This document shows, piece after piece, positions 36,680 to 47,589 of a stretch of 64,000 nucleotides of DNA. The stretch is from Cavia porcellus (taxonomy: Eukaryota > Chordata > Mammalia > Rodentia > Caviidae), in contig NW_026947489.1 of NCBI RefSeq assembly GCF_034190915.1, forward strand, positions 54,374,001 to 54,438,000, read 5' to 3'. The number at the start of each line of letters is the position of its first letter. The first letter of the stretch is position 1. Below the pieces are notes generated by a model, which had not been told where the DNA came from, ran no database searches, and worked only from the letters and a program-made list of their open reading frames with translations. Position numbers and translations under genes: made by a program.

Positions 36680-39115
36680 GGAGTTAAGTAAAGCATCTCA
36701 AACAATGAACCTTCAATAATGTTGATTGTGTTTACTATGTCCTAAGGCCTTTTGAATAGAAGCCACAATTTAAAAGTTCTAAAATAATTACAGAAATAAA
36801 TATAGTGCCACATTGCTTACTATAAAGTACAACTCTCAATTATAAATTCAATTATCCTGGGCCACTGGTAGATCTACAGACCTTCACAAGTTCAACATCC
36901 GATAACCGAAAGAGAAATAGTTTCTCAGTTGCCTTTCATATTTTGCTAAAATATTTTCATACTATGTCAAAACTTGCAAAGAATAAACATAATACTCAGT
37001 TAAAATGACTTTTGCTCCCAGTAATAAATATTTTCCTCCCCAACAATGTAGCTGTTGCTTTTAATTATGTTTAAAGTACCCATCACATATGACCTTCTCT
37101 CTCTAGAATCCATTTTCTATGCAATGTTTCTTCGTACTGGTAAGTGACATCATCTAAAATCTCTTAAAATGGTGAAACTTTAAACTGAGCCCACATTAGA
37201 GGAAATTCCTGTCATAGAGTTACATCTGCATGTGTCAATTCAGGAATGTTGAGTTGGAGCTGTTTGCTCAGTACATCAGGAAGGGGGCTGAATGAGCATT
37301 GAATATACAAAATAGAGTTCATGAGAAACATGGCTGAGGATTTAAAATTCCTAGAATCCTCACTGTTCATGTATTTGACTTTGTCTAAATGAAATTGCCA
37401 AGGGCAGGCATATAGACAGTGAAGGGAAGAGCACAGAGGCTGCTTTACTTACATTCTGATACTGAGAGGATAAGGAAGAAGCAGTGACTGGGAGGCAGGC
37501 AGTGAGTTTTCCAGCGAGGCATTCCAGGGGAGTACCATACAGGTGAGGGTGTGTTGGTGTGAAACGGTTTCAAATAAGAATAAAAATAAAATAACTGAAG
37601 TCAGAAAGTAGAGATCGTTCCATATTTTTAGTAAGTTTACTTGTACAGGAGCAGGCAAAAAATAAAATAGAGAGAAAATCATGGTTAAAATATTTTTAAT
37701 GGAAGAATATGCTCCTGTAGTTATGAAACGTGTTTGTATGATGAGTGCAAAAGAGGAAGACCTTGCCCGGAAAGCCAGGAGCTTTGATCCCGCTAGAGGG
37801 GAAGGCGGAGTGCGTCTATGTGACAGCCACCTTAACCTTTCTAGGGAAGACACATTTAAAGATGAACTGTTAACTAGATAAACCTCTAAGCATAGTGAGT
37901 TCAACATGAAAGGATCTCCATGAGGATCTAGAAGTCTAGTGGTTTTTGTTTTGTCTTATTTTGTTTTTTCCTGTGATAGAAAAGTACAATTTGTGTCTCT
38001 CCTACCCTCTACAGAAATCTAACCATAGGAAAAGCATTACTGTGAGCGAATGCATCCCCTGTAAGAAAGCACAACATCATCCTTTTTCTCTGGCATGACA
38101 GGACCTCCAGGAAGTCCAGTCAGCAGAAGAGTTTGCTCATCCATAAGTACTGTGGTCAACAGTGTCACTCAACAGCAAAAAGTGGCTGGAATTAAGCTCC
38201 CTTTAAAATCCCTTTTTAGGGTTCAATTTATTTCAGTAAGAGTTTTTTACTCACCTGCTTCAAAATGCTTTTTGTTTTGAATCAATGAAAGCATTTGAAG
38301 ATGTGGCCGTTGAGCAGATGGGTGGTCCCATTGCAAAAGCTTTGTTATCTCCATGGGAGCCATCTTATAAACTCCGACCTGACAAAGAAGAAATGTTTAT
38401 ACAAGTCAAAACAAAACCTCCAGCCTGGAACTTATAGAGTGTTTCATTTTGTATCTGTAAGTATTTTTACAAACAGTGACAGGTTTTCCAATGAACTTGG
38501 TGGGAAAGGCTATTCATATTTTATCAAGTCGGGTTAACGGAATTACAGTTGTGCACAGTGTTTTATTCTGGCTTAGCAGAAACTCCTGGGTAGTAATCAA
38601 TACTTTCACACATGGCACTTAAAATGTGTTTTTGTATGTGTAGACAAAGGCATCAAATTTATCTTGTGAGAATAGATTCTTTTTTTTTTAATCTTTTCTG
38701 CTGATATAATAAACACAGGTTAGAATTCTAATTGCAATGTTATTGAGTAAAATAAATGCAATTCAGAAAAAGGATGATTTGGAATGTCTAACATTAGTTT
38801 TATAAATCTTTCATATTTTATAACAAAAATTCTTCTTAAATATTAAGTATAAATCTAAGATAAGAGGCAATTGGTAGAAATTCCCATACTCCAGAGTATA
38901 AGTTGCCAGTGTTTATGTAAAAGTATAGCTCTTGCTATATTGTTCATAAAGATTTAAAATTTTTCTAAAACTGAAATGCAAAGAAATAAATGACAAATTG
39001 CTTAATATGTTGACCATGTGGTTAATGAAGAAGTTTTTATTCCCCTCTTACTGAATTTATTTTGCACCCAAAATTTTAGAAACATTGAAGCTTCCAGTTT
39101 TTCTTCCAAAACTTG
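36680..39115. other. Unannotated non-coding DNA
   Basis: No element recognised. A 152-codon minus-strand frame at 37449-37907 overlaps a 66-codon plus-strand frame at 37681-37881. Neither has motifs I know, and there are no flanking splice or promoter features I can defend. Confidence 0.5.
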
Positions 39116-39119
39116 AACC

Positions 39120-40215
39120 TTTATTTTTAAATGCAATTTATTATACATATGATAATTATAATTAAATTAATTAGCATACCCAGCACCACCCACACTCCCC
39201 AGAATGTCTTCACCTTACCAATGAAAGTTTTACCCTTTCACTATCAGCTCCCCACCTACCCTATCCCCTAAGACACTGGTAATCTCTATTCTACTCTCTG
39301 TTGTGATGAGTTTGACTTGTTCTTGTTTACACCCCATCTTAAATAAGACCACACAGTCCATGTCTGGTATATTTTAGGGGCATAATGTACTCCAGGTTCA
39401 TCTATGTTGTCATAATTGGCAGGTTGTCCTCCCTTTTTAAGCCTAAATAAGAGTTCTTATAGAATATCAAATACCATTAATCATTCACTCATGAATACTT
39501 GGGTTGTTTCCATGTGCCATCTTTGCGAACACTGCTACAATATTACATTAACACTGCTGCAAGGGATGCAGATATTCAGTCATTCATTTACCTGGATGTA
39601 AACCCAGATACAGGGTTTCTGGATCTTATGGTAGTTGTTCTTTAACTTTTTTTAGGAACCTTTGTAGTATTTTCCAAAATGGTTGTACCAATTTATGTTT
39701 TTGCAATAGAATATAAAAGTTCACTTTTCTTCACACCACCAATACTTACTACTCTGAACTTTTTGAAGATAGCTATGCCAGCATACATGAGATGATTATT
39801 TTACTGTGATTTTGATTTTCATTTCCTCAGTGAGTAATTATAGGCTGTACCTGGCATATGCTTGCTAGCCACTTGTGTGTTTTCTTTGGAAAAGTATCAA
39901 TTCATGCTCTTCACCCATTTTTGAAACAAGTTGTTACTGTTTCTTGTTTGTTTGGATTTGGTGCCTTATTTTGCTACTGAGTCATCTGTTGGTTTTACAG
40001 TGTGAATATGATCCTCTTATCAAATATATGGCTTATAGATGTAGTCTCCAATTCTATTTCCTATTTATTTTGATTGTTTTACATTTTTTGTGGACAATAT
40101 TTTTAATGTGTTTAAATGCTATTTGTTTGGTTTTGCTTTTATTGCCTGTGCTTTTGTGGAAAGATACAAAAAGAATATACAGTATCATGTCTTTTCTTGT
40201 GTTTACTAAAAACTG
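39120..40215 (-). mobile_element. Ancient L1 3' half, minus strand
   Basis: On plus, the reverse complement of L1M-type 3' sequence is clear over about 1.1 kb: CCAGGTTCATCTATGTTGTC, TTGGGTTGTTTCCATGTGCC, ACTGCTGCAAGGGATGCAG, GGGTTTCTGGATCTTATGG, TTTGATTTTCATTTCCTCAG and TTTTATTGCCTGTGCTTTTG. The 117-codon frame at 39875-40228 lies antisense to L1 ORF2 and is not a gene. The piece stops inside late ORF2, where an L1 piece of opposite orientation begins. Confidence 0.88.
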
Positions 40216-40229
40216 TAAGAAAAACTGAA

Positions 40230-41010
40230 AAAATTTACAATAGTTGCAAAAAGAATAAAATATTTATGATTAAGTTTAACCAAGAAAATGAAAGTCTGTA
40301 CTCTGATAACTATAAGAAATCAATGAAAAACAGTTGAAAGAGACATAGATTAAAAGGCACATAGATTAAAAGCCTATGTGCATGAAGTAGAAAAATTAAT
40401 ATTGTTAAGTGTCTATATCCCCCAAAGTGATATACACATTTGGTGCAATCCTTGTCAAAATCTCAAAGGGATTTTTCACAGAAATAGAAACAAAAATTTT
40501 AAAATGCACATGCAACTGCAGGCATGGTGGTGCATATAATCCCAGCATCTGGAGTCTGAAGCAGGAGATTTACCCCCAGATTCACATCCAGCCTGGGCTA
40601 TATGGTGAGATCCTGTCTCAAAACAAAGCAAACAAAAACATATGCAACTATCAGCATTCCATACTAAATTGTCAAAACAATTGAGAAAGAAGTATAAAAT
40701 AAGGACCACACTCCCTTACTTCAAAAACATATTGCAAGTCCATAGTAATCAAAACAATACTGAGTAACATAAAAAAAAAAAAATAGAATAAAATAGAGGG
40801 CTCAGAAATAACCCCATACATATGGGGTCAATTCTTCCACGCTAACAACATCAGAAATACTCAATGAGAAAAGAATCATTCTTCAATAATTTGCAAAAGT
40901 ATGGAAATGAATATGGGAAGGGACGTGAAGGACTAAAACTATGATTCTTTGAATACAACATCGGGAAAAACTCCTTGACATTGACTTTGGAAATGAATTC
41001 TGGAGCTAAG
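40230..41010 (+). mobile_element. L1 ORF2 segment, plus strand, abutting the reverse L1 half
   Basis: Late reverse-transcriptase and downstream ORF2 sequence in plus orientation: TTTACAATAGTTGCAAAAAG, CCCCCAAAGTGATATACAC, CACTCCCTTACTTCAAAAAC, AGTAATCAAAACAATACTG, GGCTCAGAAATAACCCC and TCCTTGACATTGACTTTGG. Its 3' end corresponds roughly to the ORF2 position at which the adjacent minus-strand piece begins. That is the geometry of a twin-primed 5' inversion. Stops and indels throughout. Confidence 0.82.
40518..40637 (+). repeat. B1-like SINE inserted into L1
   Basis: GCAGGCATGGTGGTGCATATA, AATCCCAGCATCTGGAG, CATCCAGCCTGGGCTATATGG and GTGAGATCCTGTCTCAAAAC identify a B1 type. It interrupts the L1 ORF2 segment. 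Flanks CACATGCAACT (40507-40517) and CATATGCAACT (40639-40649) are a target-site duplication with one mismatch, so it arrived after the L1. Confidence 0.85.
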
Positions 41011-41019
41011 TTTTCATCC

Positions 41020-41760
41020 TTTTATTTCCATAAAGAACAATGATTTCTGTGTGATTTGTAACTAGCCAGAAAACCAAACCAAATCTTGTGATGGGAGAAA
41101 AACAGATGTAGACACTATGATTCAGTAACAATACTATTAGCCATTCAACTTTTTAAAAGTTAGTTTTATTCTTTCGGTGTCAATGAATAAATCAGAGCAG
41201 CTGTACCCACTTCCTGAATTTGGCTTCTGGATAGTCAGCCTTCCAGTTACTCTAGCCAAAGGGTGTGAGCCATGTCCAAGAAAAGTTTGTTTATATTTTC
41301 TTTTAGTAAAATCACTCATTTTTCATTCTGTTACATCAGACAGCTTGAAGTAAACAGCAGAACAATTCAACTCAGGGACACATCTCTGATGACCCATTTG
41401 TCAGGACTAACAAGCCTTCTTATTCCCTCTGTGAAGCAGGCATCCTGCGTCCATGACCAAGTGAACACTCTGCTGACAGAGTCGCCTCCTAACCCACTGG
41501 CTCATGGGGTCTGTGGTCTTTGTTCTCTTTCATCAAAAACAAGCTGTCTTGATTTGATATTTTAATTTCAAAATTTAATTCTTCCATAATCCAAAAAAAT
41601 GTGATTAAAGACTAAAAAAAGCTTACTTTCTGAAAACATAATGGTTTGTTAAGATTCCAGAGTCTCAGTACAATACTTTTCTATCAAAGTGTTGTACAGA
41701 GACAACTGAAAAATGATGACCAACGAAGCACAGAAATACAAAAGAAATAGATTGTTTGTT
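41020..41760. other. Unannotated non-coding DNA
   Basis: No recognised element. A 97-codon frame at 41272-41565 has no known motif. Confidence 0.5.
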
Positions 41761-41769
41761 CCACATTAA

Positions 41770-41803
41770 TACACACACACCCACATACACACACACACCC
41801 ACA

Positions 41804-41845
<42 letters not shown>
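41770..41845. repeat. Compound (AC)n-(TA)n microsatellite
   Basis: An interrupted AC array at 41770-41806 passes directly into about 19 TA units at 41807-41845. The TA block is self-complementary and could extrude as a cruciform. Poly(Ile-Tyr) frames across it are artefacts. Confidence 0.97.
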
Positions 41846-41847
<2 letters not shown>

Positions 41848-42379
41848 CAAGATATATGCAGAGATCCAACAAAGACACTTTGTTCCCACATGTCCCCTTC
41901 CCAAAATATAATAGAATAATAGAACAAGGAAATATCCTTTGTAAAACTCTTGTTGACATAAAGAAAATATATATACTTAAAAAGAAAATCAATACACAGC
42001 ACATATCGTCTTTAATAAGTTCCTTTCTTGTCTGCTTTAATTATCAATTCTGACCATGCTTATTACTGTTTGCCTAATAGTAGTTATTTGCTACATTTCC
42101 TTAAACTTTAGTATCTTTTATTTCATTTTCTCATTCTTTTCAGTGGGAAAATTCTGCTTTTAAATATTTATAATTCCCAAGAGATGCTGTGTGTTAGAAA
42201 ATCTGTAGGAAGTACAATGCATTGTGTTTCTTTCTTGGAAATTCAAAACATCAATTAGCATGTTAAAGGCTATAAGATATCCACAATAAAAACAATACTC
42301 AACAGAAAATCTAACTGACATTTTATTCAAGCTTAGGGGAAAGGTTAAGTTTGAATACTTAATGGTCTATTTTCCTCAA

Positions 42380-42800
42380 ACAGGGACATTCTCCTCCCTT
42401 TCCACAATAAAATCACCACAGCCAGGGCATCAGCATTATCTGCCTACTTCCCTTCTAACTCTGATTCCCTTTCCCTTGGATTTCCTCCACTTACCCCAAG
42501 AGTATTCTTTGTAGTAAGATGCTTGTATGCTGCCTTCACTATCCTGGATCCTTAATTTCCCTTAGTCTGGAAGATGTTCTAGTCTTTCCTTAACACTCAG
42601 CACTTCAGCATTTTCAAGGCTTTGCTTTGAAGAATTCCCTAGCATTTGCACTATCTGCTGATTGGCTTTAGTTTCTGTAGTACAGTGGAAGTGACACAGG
42701 AATGTCTGTCATTCTCACCACATCACATTGTGTCAGGTGATACATGGTTTCAAGTTGCTCTGTTACTTTAATCTTTTGATACAGGTCATGATTTGGCTAA
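42380..42800 (+). mobile_element. Old L1M/L1ME-like 3' UTR, first part
   Basis: The end of this stretch (ACATTGTGTCAGGTGATACA, GGTTTCAAGTTGCTCTG, TTACTTTAATCTTTTGATAC) parallels the L1ME-type 3' UTR ('aggtgacacatgattt...tcattactggtgatgttaa...gatcacttgg'). A compatible continuation follows after two insertions, at 43835. Recognition is from remembered consensus and divergence is high. Confidence 0.4.
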
Positions 42801-42869
42801 TTGTAGGAATCAAGTTAATTAGAACACAGGGAGCATAGACATTTGTCCAAAGTTATTCTCTGGGGTTTG

Positions 42870-42951
42870 TTTGTTTTTGGTACCTGGGGTGAAACTCATA
42901 ATCTTGTGGTTAGCAGGTAAGTGGTGAACCACTGAGCTAACTGCCTGGCCC
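42870..42951 (-). repeat. ID/tRNA-like SINE, minus strand
   Basis: In reverse complement it reads CTGGGCCAGGCAGTTAGCTC then AGTGGTTCACCACTTACCTG and GAGTTTCACCCCAGGTACC: an intact A box (TAGCTCAGTGG) and a weak B box. The flanking AGTTATTCT at 42851-42859 and 42952-42960 is a probable target-site duplication. It is older than the 3064 and 21566 copies. Confidence 0.75.
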
Positions 42952-43061
42952 AGTTATTCTGGGTGTTTCTATCAGGATGTTTCTGGATGTGACCGACAAT
43001 TGACCTGGAAGATGAGTAAAACAGATTGACCTCTAGTGTGGATGGCATCATCTGATCAAAA

Positions 43062-43082
43062 CAAACAAACAAACAAACAAAA
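43062..43082. repeat. (CAAA)n simple repeat
   Basis: Five CAAA/AAAC units within a decayed A-rich stretch. Confidence 0.9.
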
Positions 43083-43261
43083 CACTATTACCCTGAGTGA
43101 GAGAGAATTCCTCTTGCCTGAACACCTTCAGAAACAGTTGTTTGTATTTATTTGTTTTGCAGCATTTGAAATTAAATCACAGACTCTTGGGTCTTCAATT
43201 TTGATGGCTCACCTAGCAGATTCTGCACCTGCTGGTACCCATAATCACATAAGTCTCTTCC

Positions 43262-43268
43262 AGAGAGA

Positions 43269-43362
<94 letters not shown>

Positions 43363-43372
43363 CAGAGACAGA
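43262..43372 (+). repeat. (GA)n to (GAGACA)n microsatellite
   Basis: A GA array with few interruptions runs to about 43344 and turns into five or so GAGACA hexanucleotide units ending near 43372. The Glu/Arg/Gln-rich 115-codon frame at 43036-43383 comes from it. Confidence 0.97.
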
Positions 43373-43419
43373 TGAAGGAGTGAGGGAGGGAGAGAAAGAT
43401 CTATAAATGCATCTTATTT

Positions 43420-43812
43420 ACTTTCCTTCTTGCCGAGATAAAATGCTTGACATACACAATTTCAAGGAAGAAAGGTATATTTAGCTACTGTTTGCAAAAG
43501 TTTCAATCTATAGCTGGCTGGTTCCAGAAAAGGAGCTAAACTGCAGAGAAGTGTGGCAGAGGAGAAGCAGCTCACAGCAGAGCAGGCAGGAGGCAGGAAG
43601 ACTCACCTCTTCTTTCCCTTTTTATTCCATCCAGGCTCTAAGCCTATTGATTGATTCCACCCATACCCAGGGTGGGGCTGCCATTTTCCATGTCCAGAGC
43701 TATGCTAATCAATTTAGTAATCACACCCTTAACCCGTATTCCCACATTTTAGAGCCACAACTGTGAGCACGTGAAGCTTTTGGGGAAACATCTAGACCCA
43801 AAGGGTAACACT
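43420..43812 (-). repeat. URR1-like repeat, minus strand, near full length
   Basis: On plus: CCGAGATAAAATGCTTGACA, AAGGAAGAAAGGTATATTTAG, AAGCAGCTCACAGCAGAGCAG, CTTTTTATTCCATCCAGGCTC, AGCCTATTGATTGATTCC and ACCCAGGGTGGGGCTGCC. It is the longest copy in the window and carries the middle part that the shorter copies lack. The 71-codon frame 43551-43766 is inside it. Confidence 0.75.
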
Positions 43813-43834
43813 ATCTACACACATCATATTGGTC

Positions 43835-44350
43835 ACTTACCCAGCATGGCTTGTCACTGTGAAACTACATTCTTCCATTGGCAATTAGTAATCATTTTGT
43901 AGAGTCACTCTGAAATATTGAAATTATTTTTCTAATCAAATCTTAGTTATATTTCTTTACTTACTTTTACTGTCTTAATGATGTCCTATTTTATTTAACA
44001 GATTCATTAGTACCATGGTTTTATACTGAAGTTCCCCATATCCCAGATTTATCTGGTGTCTGCATCCTTGCACCACATCATCATCATTTTTTGAGCACTG
44101 TTCCGAATTATCTTGTACCCCCTGTTCCCCATGTGAAAGTCAGCCTTCTGTCTCAGGAGTCCTCGATTCCTTTTCGTGAAGCAAGGTTTTTAGAAGCCAA
44201 AATCAAGCACCAGGAGTGCTCATAACTCTTCTAGTGTCATCACCTCCAAGTCTGCTCTACAGACAGAGCAAGGAAATGTGCACGCGCGGATGCAGGCAAA
44301 TAAGTCCTTAGGACAAGCACACATTCACATCCATGTCAAATTCCTTGTTT
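43835..44350 (+). mobile_element. Old L1M/L1ME-like 3' UTR, second part
   Basis: CAATTAGTAATCATTTTGTAG, AGTCACTCTGAAATATTG and then GTGTCATCACCTCCAAGTC, CAGACAGAGCAAGGAAATG follow the later part of L1ME-type 3' UTRs ('aattaataagtatcttgtgggg...gagatactttga' and 'gacagagctaggaaatat'). It appears to continue the 42380-42800 piece across the ID and URR1-like insertions. Confidence 0.4.
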
Positions 44351-44889
44351 AGTTTTACATAATGAAGAACATGAATTTGCACCAGTACTAGTAACTCCCC
44401 ACAAATATGGAGTTCATTTTGTGTTCCATGTCTCTGTACTTTCCTAACCTTTCCAACTGTAAGCATCGTGGAGGCCCACTGTGTTCAGTACACAACTCTG
44501 TACTTAACTCCTCAACTCACAGTCGTTTCTCATACTTCTGCTGCTGCCCCTCAGTGTATTAGACACCTCCAACCTCCACTCAGGCAGCTCCCTACCTGCA
44601 GCGCCCCACCTCCTGACCTACAATTCCCTTGACTTGATCAGACTCTGACACTGCATATCACACCTTTCCTAGCCTGGAAGCCTCTTCCCCCGTGCCTAGC
44701 CTCTGATAGGCTGTGTGTGCAGCCCTGTTCCTGGGTACCATTCTGGTTTCAGTGATGCCACATGCCAGATTAGCTCTATATAACTATGGCTATTCTGCCC
44801 TGTGTCATTTGATGAGTTTTTATTTCAACAATTAAATTTTATTTTGAGGTTCGTCAATTTTTTAAAGTTCTTTTACATCTCTGAACATT

Positions 44890-44890
<1 letters not shown>
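44350..44890. other. GC-richer non-coding segment, possibly old L1
   Basis: This 540-bp stretch is richer in C and G than its surroundings and has no long open frame. It may be the tail of the old L1M/L1ME element or an L2 fragment (ACTGTAAGCATCGTGGAGG near 44457). I could not decide. Confidence 0.35.
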
Positions 44891-44891
<1 letters not shown>

Positions 44892-44922
<31 letters not shown>

Positions 44923-44995
44923 TTAAGAGGAAAAAGAGAAAAACACAAAACAAACCAAAGTGGTGTAATACTTAATAGTCTCTATCTGGTAATTC
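44892..44995 (-). mobile_element. Possible short L1 3' end, minus strand
   Basis: A run of 29 T (44892-44920) followed by ATTTAAGAGGAAAAAGAG is what the reverse complement of the local L1 3' terminus ('ctttaaaataaaaa') looks like. Too short to be sure. Confidence 0.35.
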
Positions 44996-45664
44996 CAGTA
45001 TCATTGATACCTAAAAAATTGTTTTTTACTTTATCTAATATTCTCTTCTTGTTTGCTTGGTGAAATTTTTGTACTTTTAAATGTCAATTTGCAAAAAGGT
45101 CACGACTTTTCAAAATTTAGAGTTCTGCCTTTAACAGTAAAGTTTTATTTTGTTCTGTTAGAAGTTAGGGGCACTGTTAATAATTTAGATTATTCCTGTA
45201 TCACTTTGATTTGCTTTAAGAAACATGGGGCTTAAATTGACAGGCCTCATATTCTCTTTATCTCACAGGCAAATAATTACTCAGTTCTTCTAACCCCATT
45301 GCCTAAGAAATTTCACTATGACAGTGTGATGACAGAGAAGCCCTCAATTAAGGCCTGATGTCCCTTTTCCTCACTGGTGAAGATAATCTGTTGGTAAACG
45401 TTACCGTGATTGTCATGTCCCAAACTCACACCACTTGAATTTTCAGAATCATGATGATTTTATCTTTGTCTTCCAACTCCACAGCCACATCGCATGCCAC
45501 TCCTCTAGTCTTCTTTCTGGAGTTGTATCTGGCAATCACAAAGTCCTTGCAGTTTTCAAATAAGCCAACATGTTTGTGCACATTTGGGAAACTCTGTCTT
45601 CTCCAGCTCAACTGTAGGTTCCACTATGTGGTAGATTAATCCATTGCAGTACATTTTACTTTCT

Positions 45665-45775
45665 GTTTTAAGTGCATATATAAATGCCTGTCTTTTCCAA
45701 CGAAGTACATACTCTCTAAGGTCAGGAGTCATTTCTATTCACTAATGCATTTCCAGGCACCATTCAGTTGGACAA
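45665..45775 (+). repeat. L2 3'-end fossil
   Basis: CTCTAAGGTCAGGAGTCATTT, TGCATTTCCAGGCACCATTC parallel the L2 3' end ('ctccttgagggcaggga ... cccagcacctagcac'). Confidence 0.4.
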
Positions 45776-46114
45776 AGAGCAGAATTCCAGGGAACAAAGG
45801 CTGAGCTGGTGTTGGTACAGGAAAACAACAGCAGAAATGTGGCTGCACACACATCCCTCCTAATGTTAACTAATGCAGAAACATTATCAAACAACTTCGA
45901 AAAATAAGTACCATAGGAGTTAAGACATTCTGTGCTCATTAAAACAGTGGTTTTTTTTTTTTTTTTGGTCAGGTTGTAACTCTCACTTTAATAATCAATA
46001 AAAAGTTGATGTAAGGTTCAGAACTGTAACTTCTGTGGGAAAACTCTGATGACAGCATAGTAGTAGACAATAAATTTTGTTTTGCTTTGCATGATCAAGA
46101 TTTCATTTGTGTAT

Positions 46115-46131
46115 ACACACACATACACACA

Positions 46132-46162
<31 letters not shown>
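46115..46162. repeat. (AC)n microsatellite
   Basis: Imperfect then perfect AC array. The His-Thr run in the frame at 46087-46398 is an artefact. Confidence 0.97.
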
Positions 46163-46204
46163 GGCCTCTAGCATCTGCATTCCCTCATTTTCTTTCTTTC
46201 TTTT

Positions 46205-46400
46205 TTATTTTTTTTTATTTTAAAGAGAATAAAACAAAAGAAAACAGAACAAAGCAAATCAGAACAGAACAGTGCAACCAACACAGCACTTCACAACAAG
46301 ACAACCAGACATCAAAAATGGCTACCATAATGTCTCTTGTTTTCTTCAAAATAGTTGAGCATACATTCATGCACAATTCTTTCAGAATAGTCTTCTGAAT
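46205..46400 (-). mobile_element. L1 3' UTR tail, minus strand
   Basis: T-rich start, then ATTTTAAAGAGAATAAAAC, AAAAATGGCTACCATAATGTC, TTTTCTTCAAAATAGTTGAGC. In reverse complement it shows the same 'aactatttt...gaagaaaacaagagacattatgg' unit as the large L1 3' UTR at 28.1-29.3 kb. Confidence 0.7.
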
Positions 46401-46649
46401 TCTGGATAAGGAGGAAGTGGTTTGGGCACTGGTTTGAATGTAATACCATCGCTCGGTTTATACTGTTTTTCTTTCATGTCAACACCACAGAATGTCAGCA
46501 AACACTCTGTCTATCCATTTTCTCTCTTACTACATGTGCCCAACGGATCCTATTTATGGGATCATACTAGAATCTCAAAATCTTTTCTTACCTGCTATTC
46601 TTTCATTTGAATTTATTTCCCAGTAGCAATAAATCTACCTGCCAAATAG

Positions 46650-47380
46650 TTTTCTATTTACTATTTTGCATTCCTTTCTCTGTTTGCATATATAGATGCA
46701 AATATTAATTGCCTGTTAATAATAACTGCAAAAACATCCTTAGCCTTTAAGTTACTATGCTTTATGGAAGAGTTACTTCCAAACTTTGCTCTTTTTATTT
46801 ACTGTTTCAATATCCATTCTTAAATCTTGCCTCAGGGTTGATTGCAACAAATTTAGGGCAAATATACTTAAGCTGGTTATGATTCAGTACAGTTTAATAT
46901 AAGAAGGAAATGAATAATCCATTCATCATCTGACTCAGAAGAAAAATTTAAAAGGGCAACAATACATGTAATTTTATAGACATGGATTAGATGATATGTA
47001 GAACTCTTCACTGATGAAAATGTCAAAAATAATATTTGGTATATCCTGAGTTTACATCTCATATTTTAGCAGTCTACTGGTATTTATTCATGATCATACA
47101 TGCAAACTTATAGTGGACATACAAATTCCATATAAGCAATGTTTATGTTTACAATTAATAAATATGGTACAGCGTAATGAATGTTGCTTAACGGTCATAT
47201 GGTTTTCATTGCTATGTCTAGAGTTTATCTAAATAGAAAAAAAAAAACATTGAAAACACAAAACTGGTGAGAAGTGTGATTTTTTTTTTGAAATCTCAAC
47301 CATACTGCACCCATTTCATAGATGCCAGCATTCTCTTCCCAGTAATAGTACACATGTCCTGCAATACTAAGAACAAGAAC
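46650..47380. other. Unannotated AT-rich non-coding DNA
   Basis: No element or credible frame recognised. Confidence 0.5.
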
Positions 47381-47389
47381 AATTCAGTA

Positions 47390-47580
47390 GAGAAAGTTCT
47401 GGCACCTGATGTCTTTCTAGTTCTGCCACTTCCTGGCCCAGTGATTTTGAAAAGGTTCCATAAAGGCTCTTAATCCTGCCCTGTACTTTTTAATCTAAAA
47501 ATGAAGAACATAAATGATACCTGTTTTATAGAATCATGAAAATGAACAAATACAGGTAAAGTGGCCACAGAGTAAAATCT
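47390..47580 (+). repeat. MIR SINE fossil
   Basis: The order TCTAGTTCTGCCACTTCCTG, a decayed 'gacc.tgg..aagtt' part, AAATGAAGAACATAAATG, ATACCTGTTTTATAGAATC and ACAAATACAGGTAAAGTGG matches the MIR core and 3' half ('ctggctctgccactta...aaaatggggataataatagtacctacctcata...acatgtaaagc'). Confidence 0.75.
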
Positions 47581-47589
47581 CCCCAAATA

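Noticed and set aside
37449..37907. 152-codon minus-strand frame and a 66-codon plus frame inside it
   Set aside because: Mutually antisense, hydrophobic and patternless, with no recognised family.
39875..40337. 117- and 73-codon frames rich in Phe, Leu and Cys
   Set aside because: They lie antisense to L1 ORF2 and cross the L1 inversion junction.
41684..42004. Hydrophobic frames with Ile-Tyr and Cys-Val repeats
   Set aside because: Translation of the TA and AC microsatellites.
43036..43383. 115-codon frame with Glu/Arg/Gln repeats
   Set aside because: The C-terminal half is the GA/GAGACA microsatellite.
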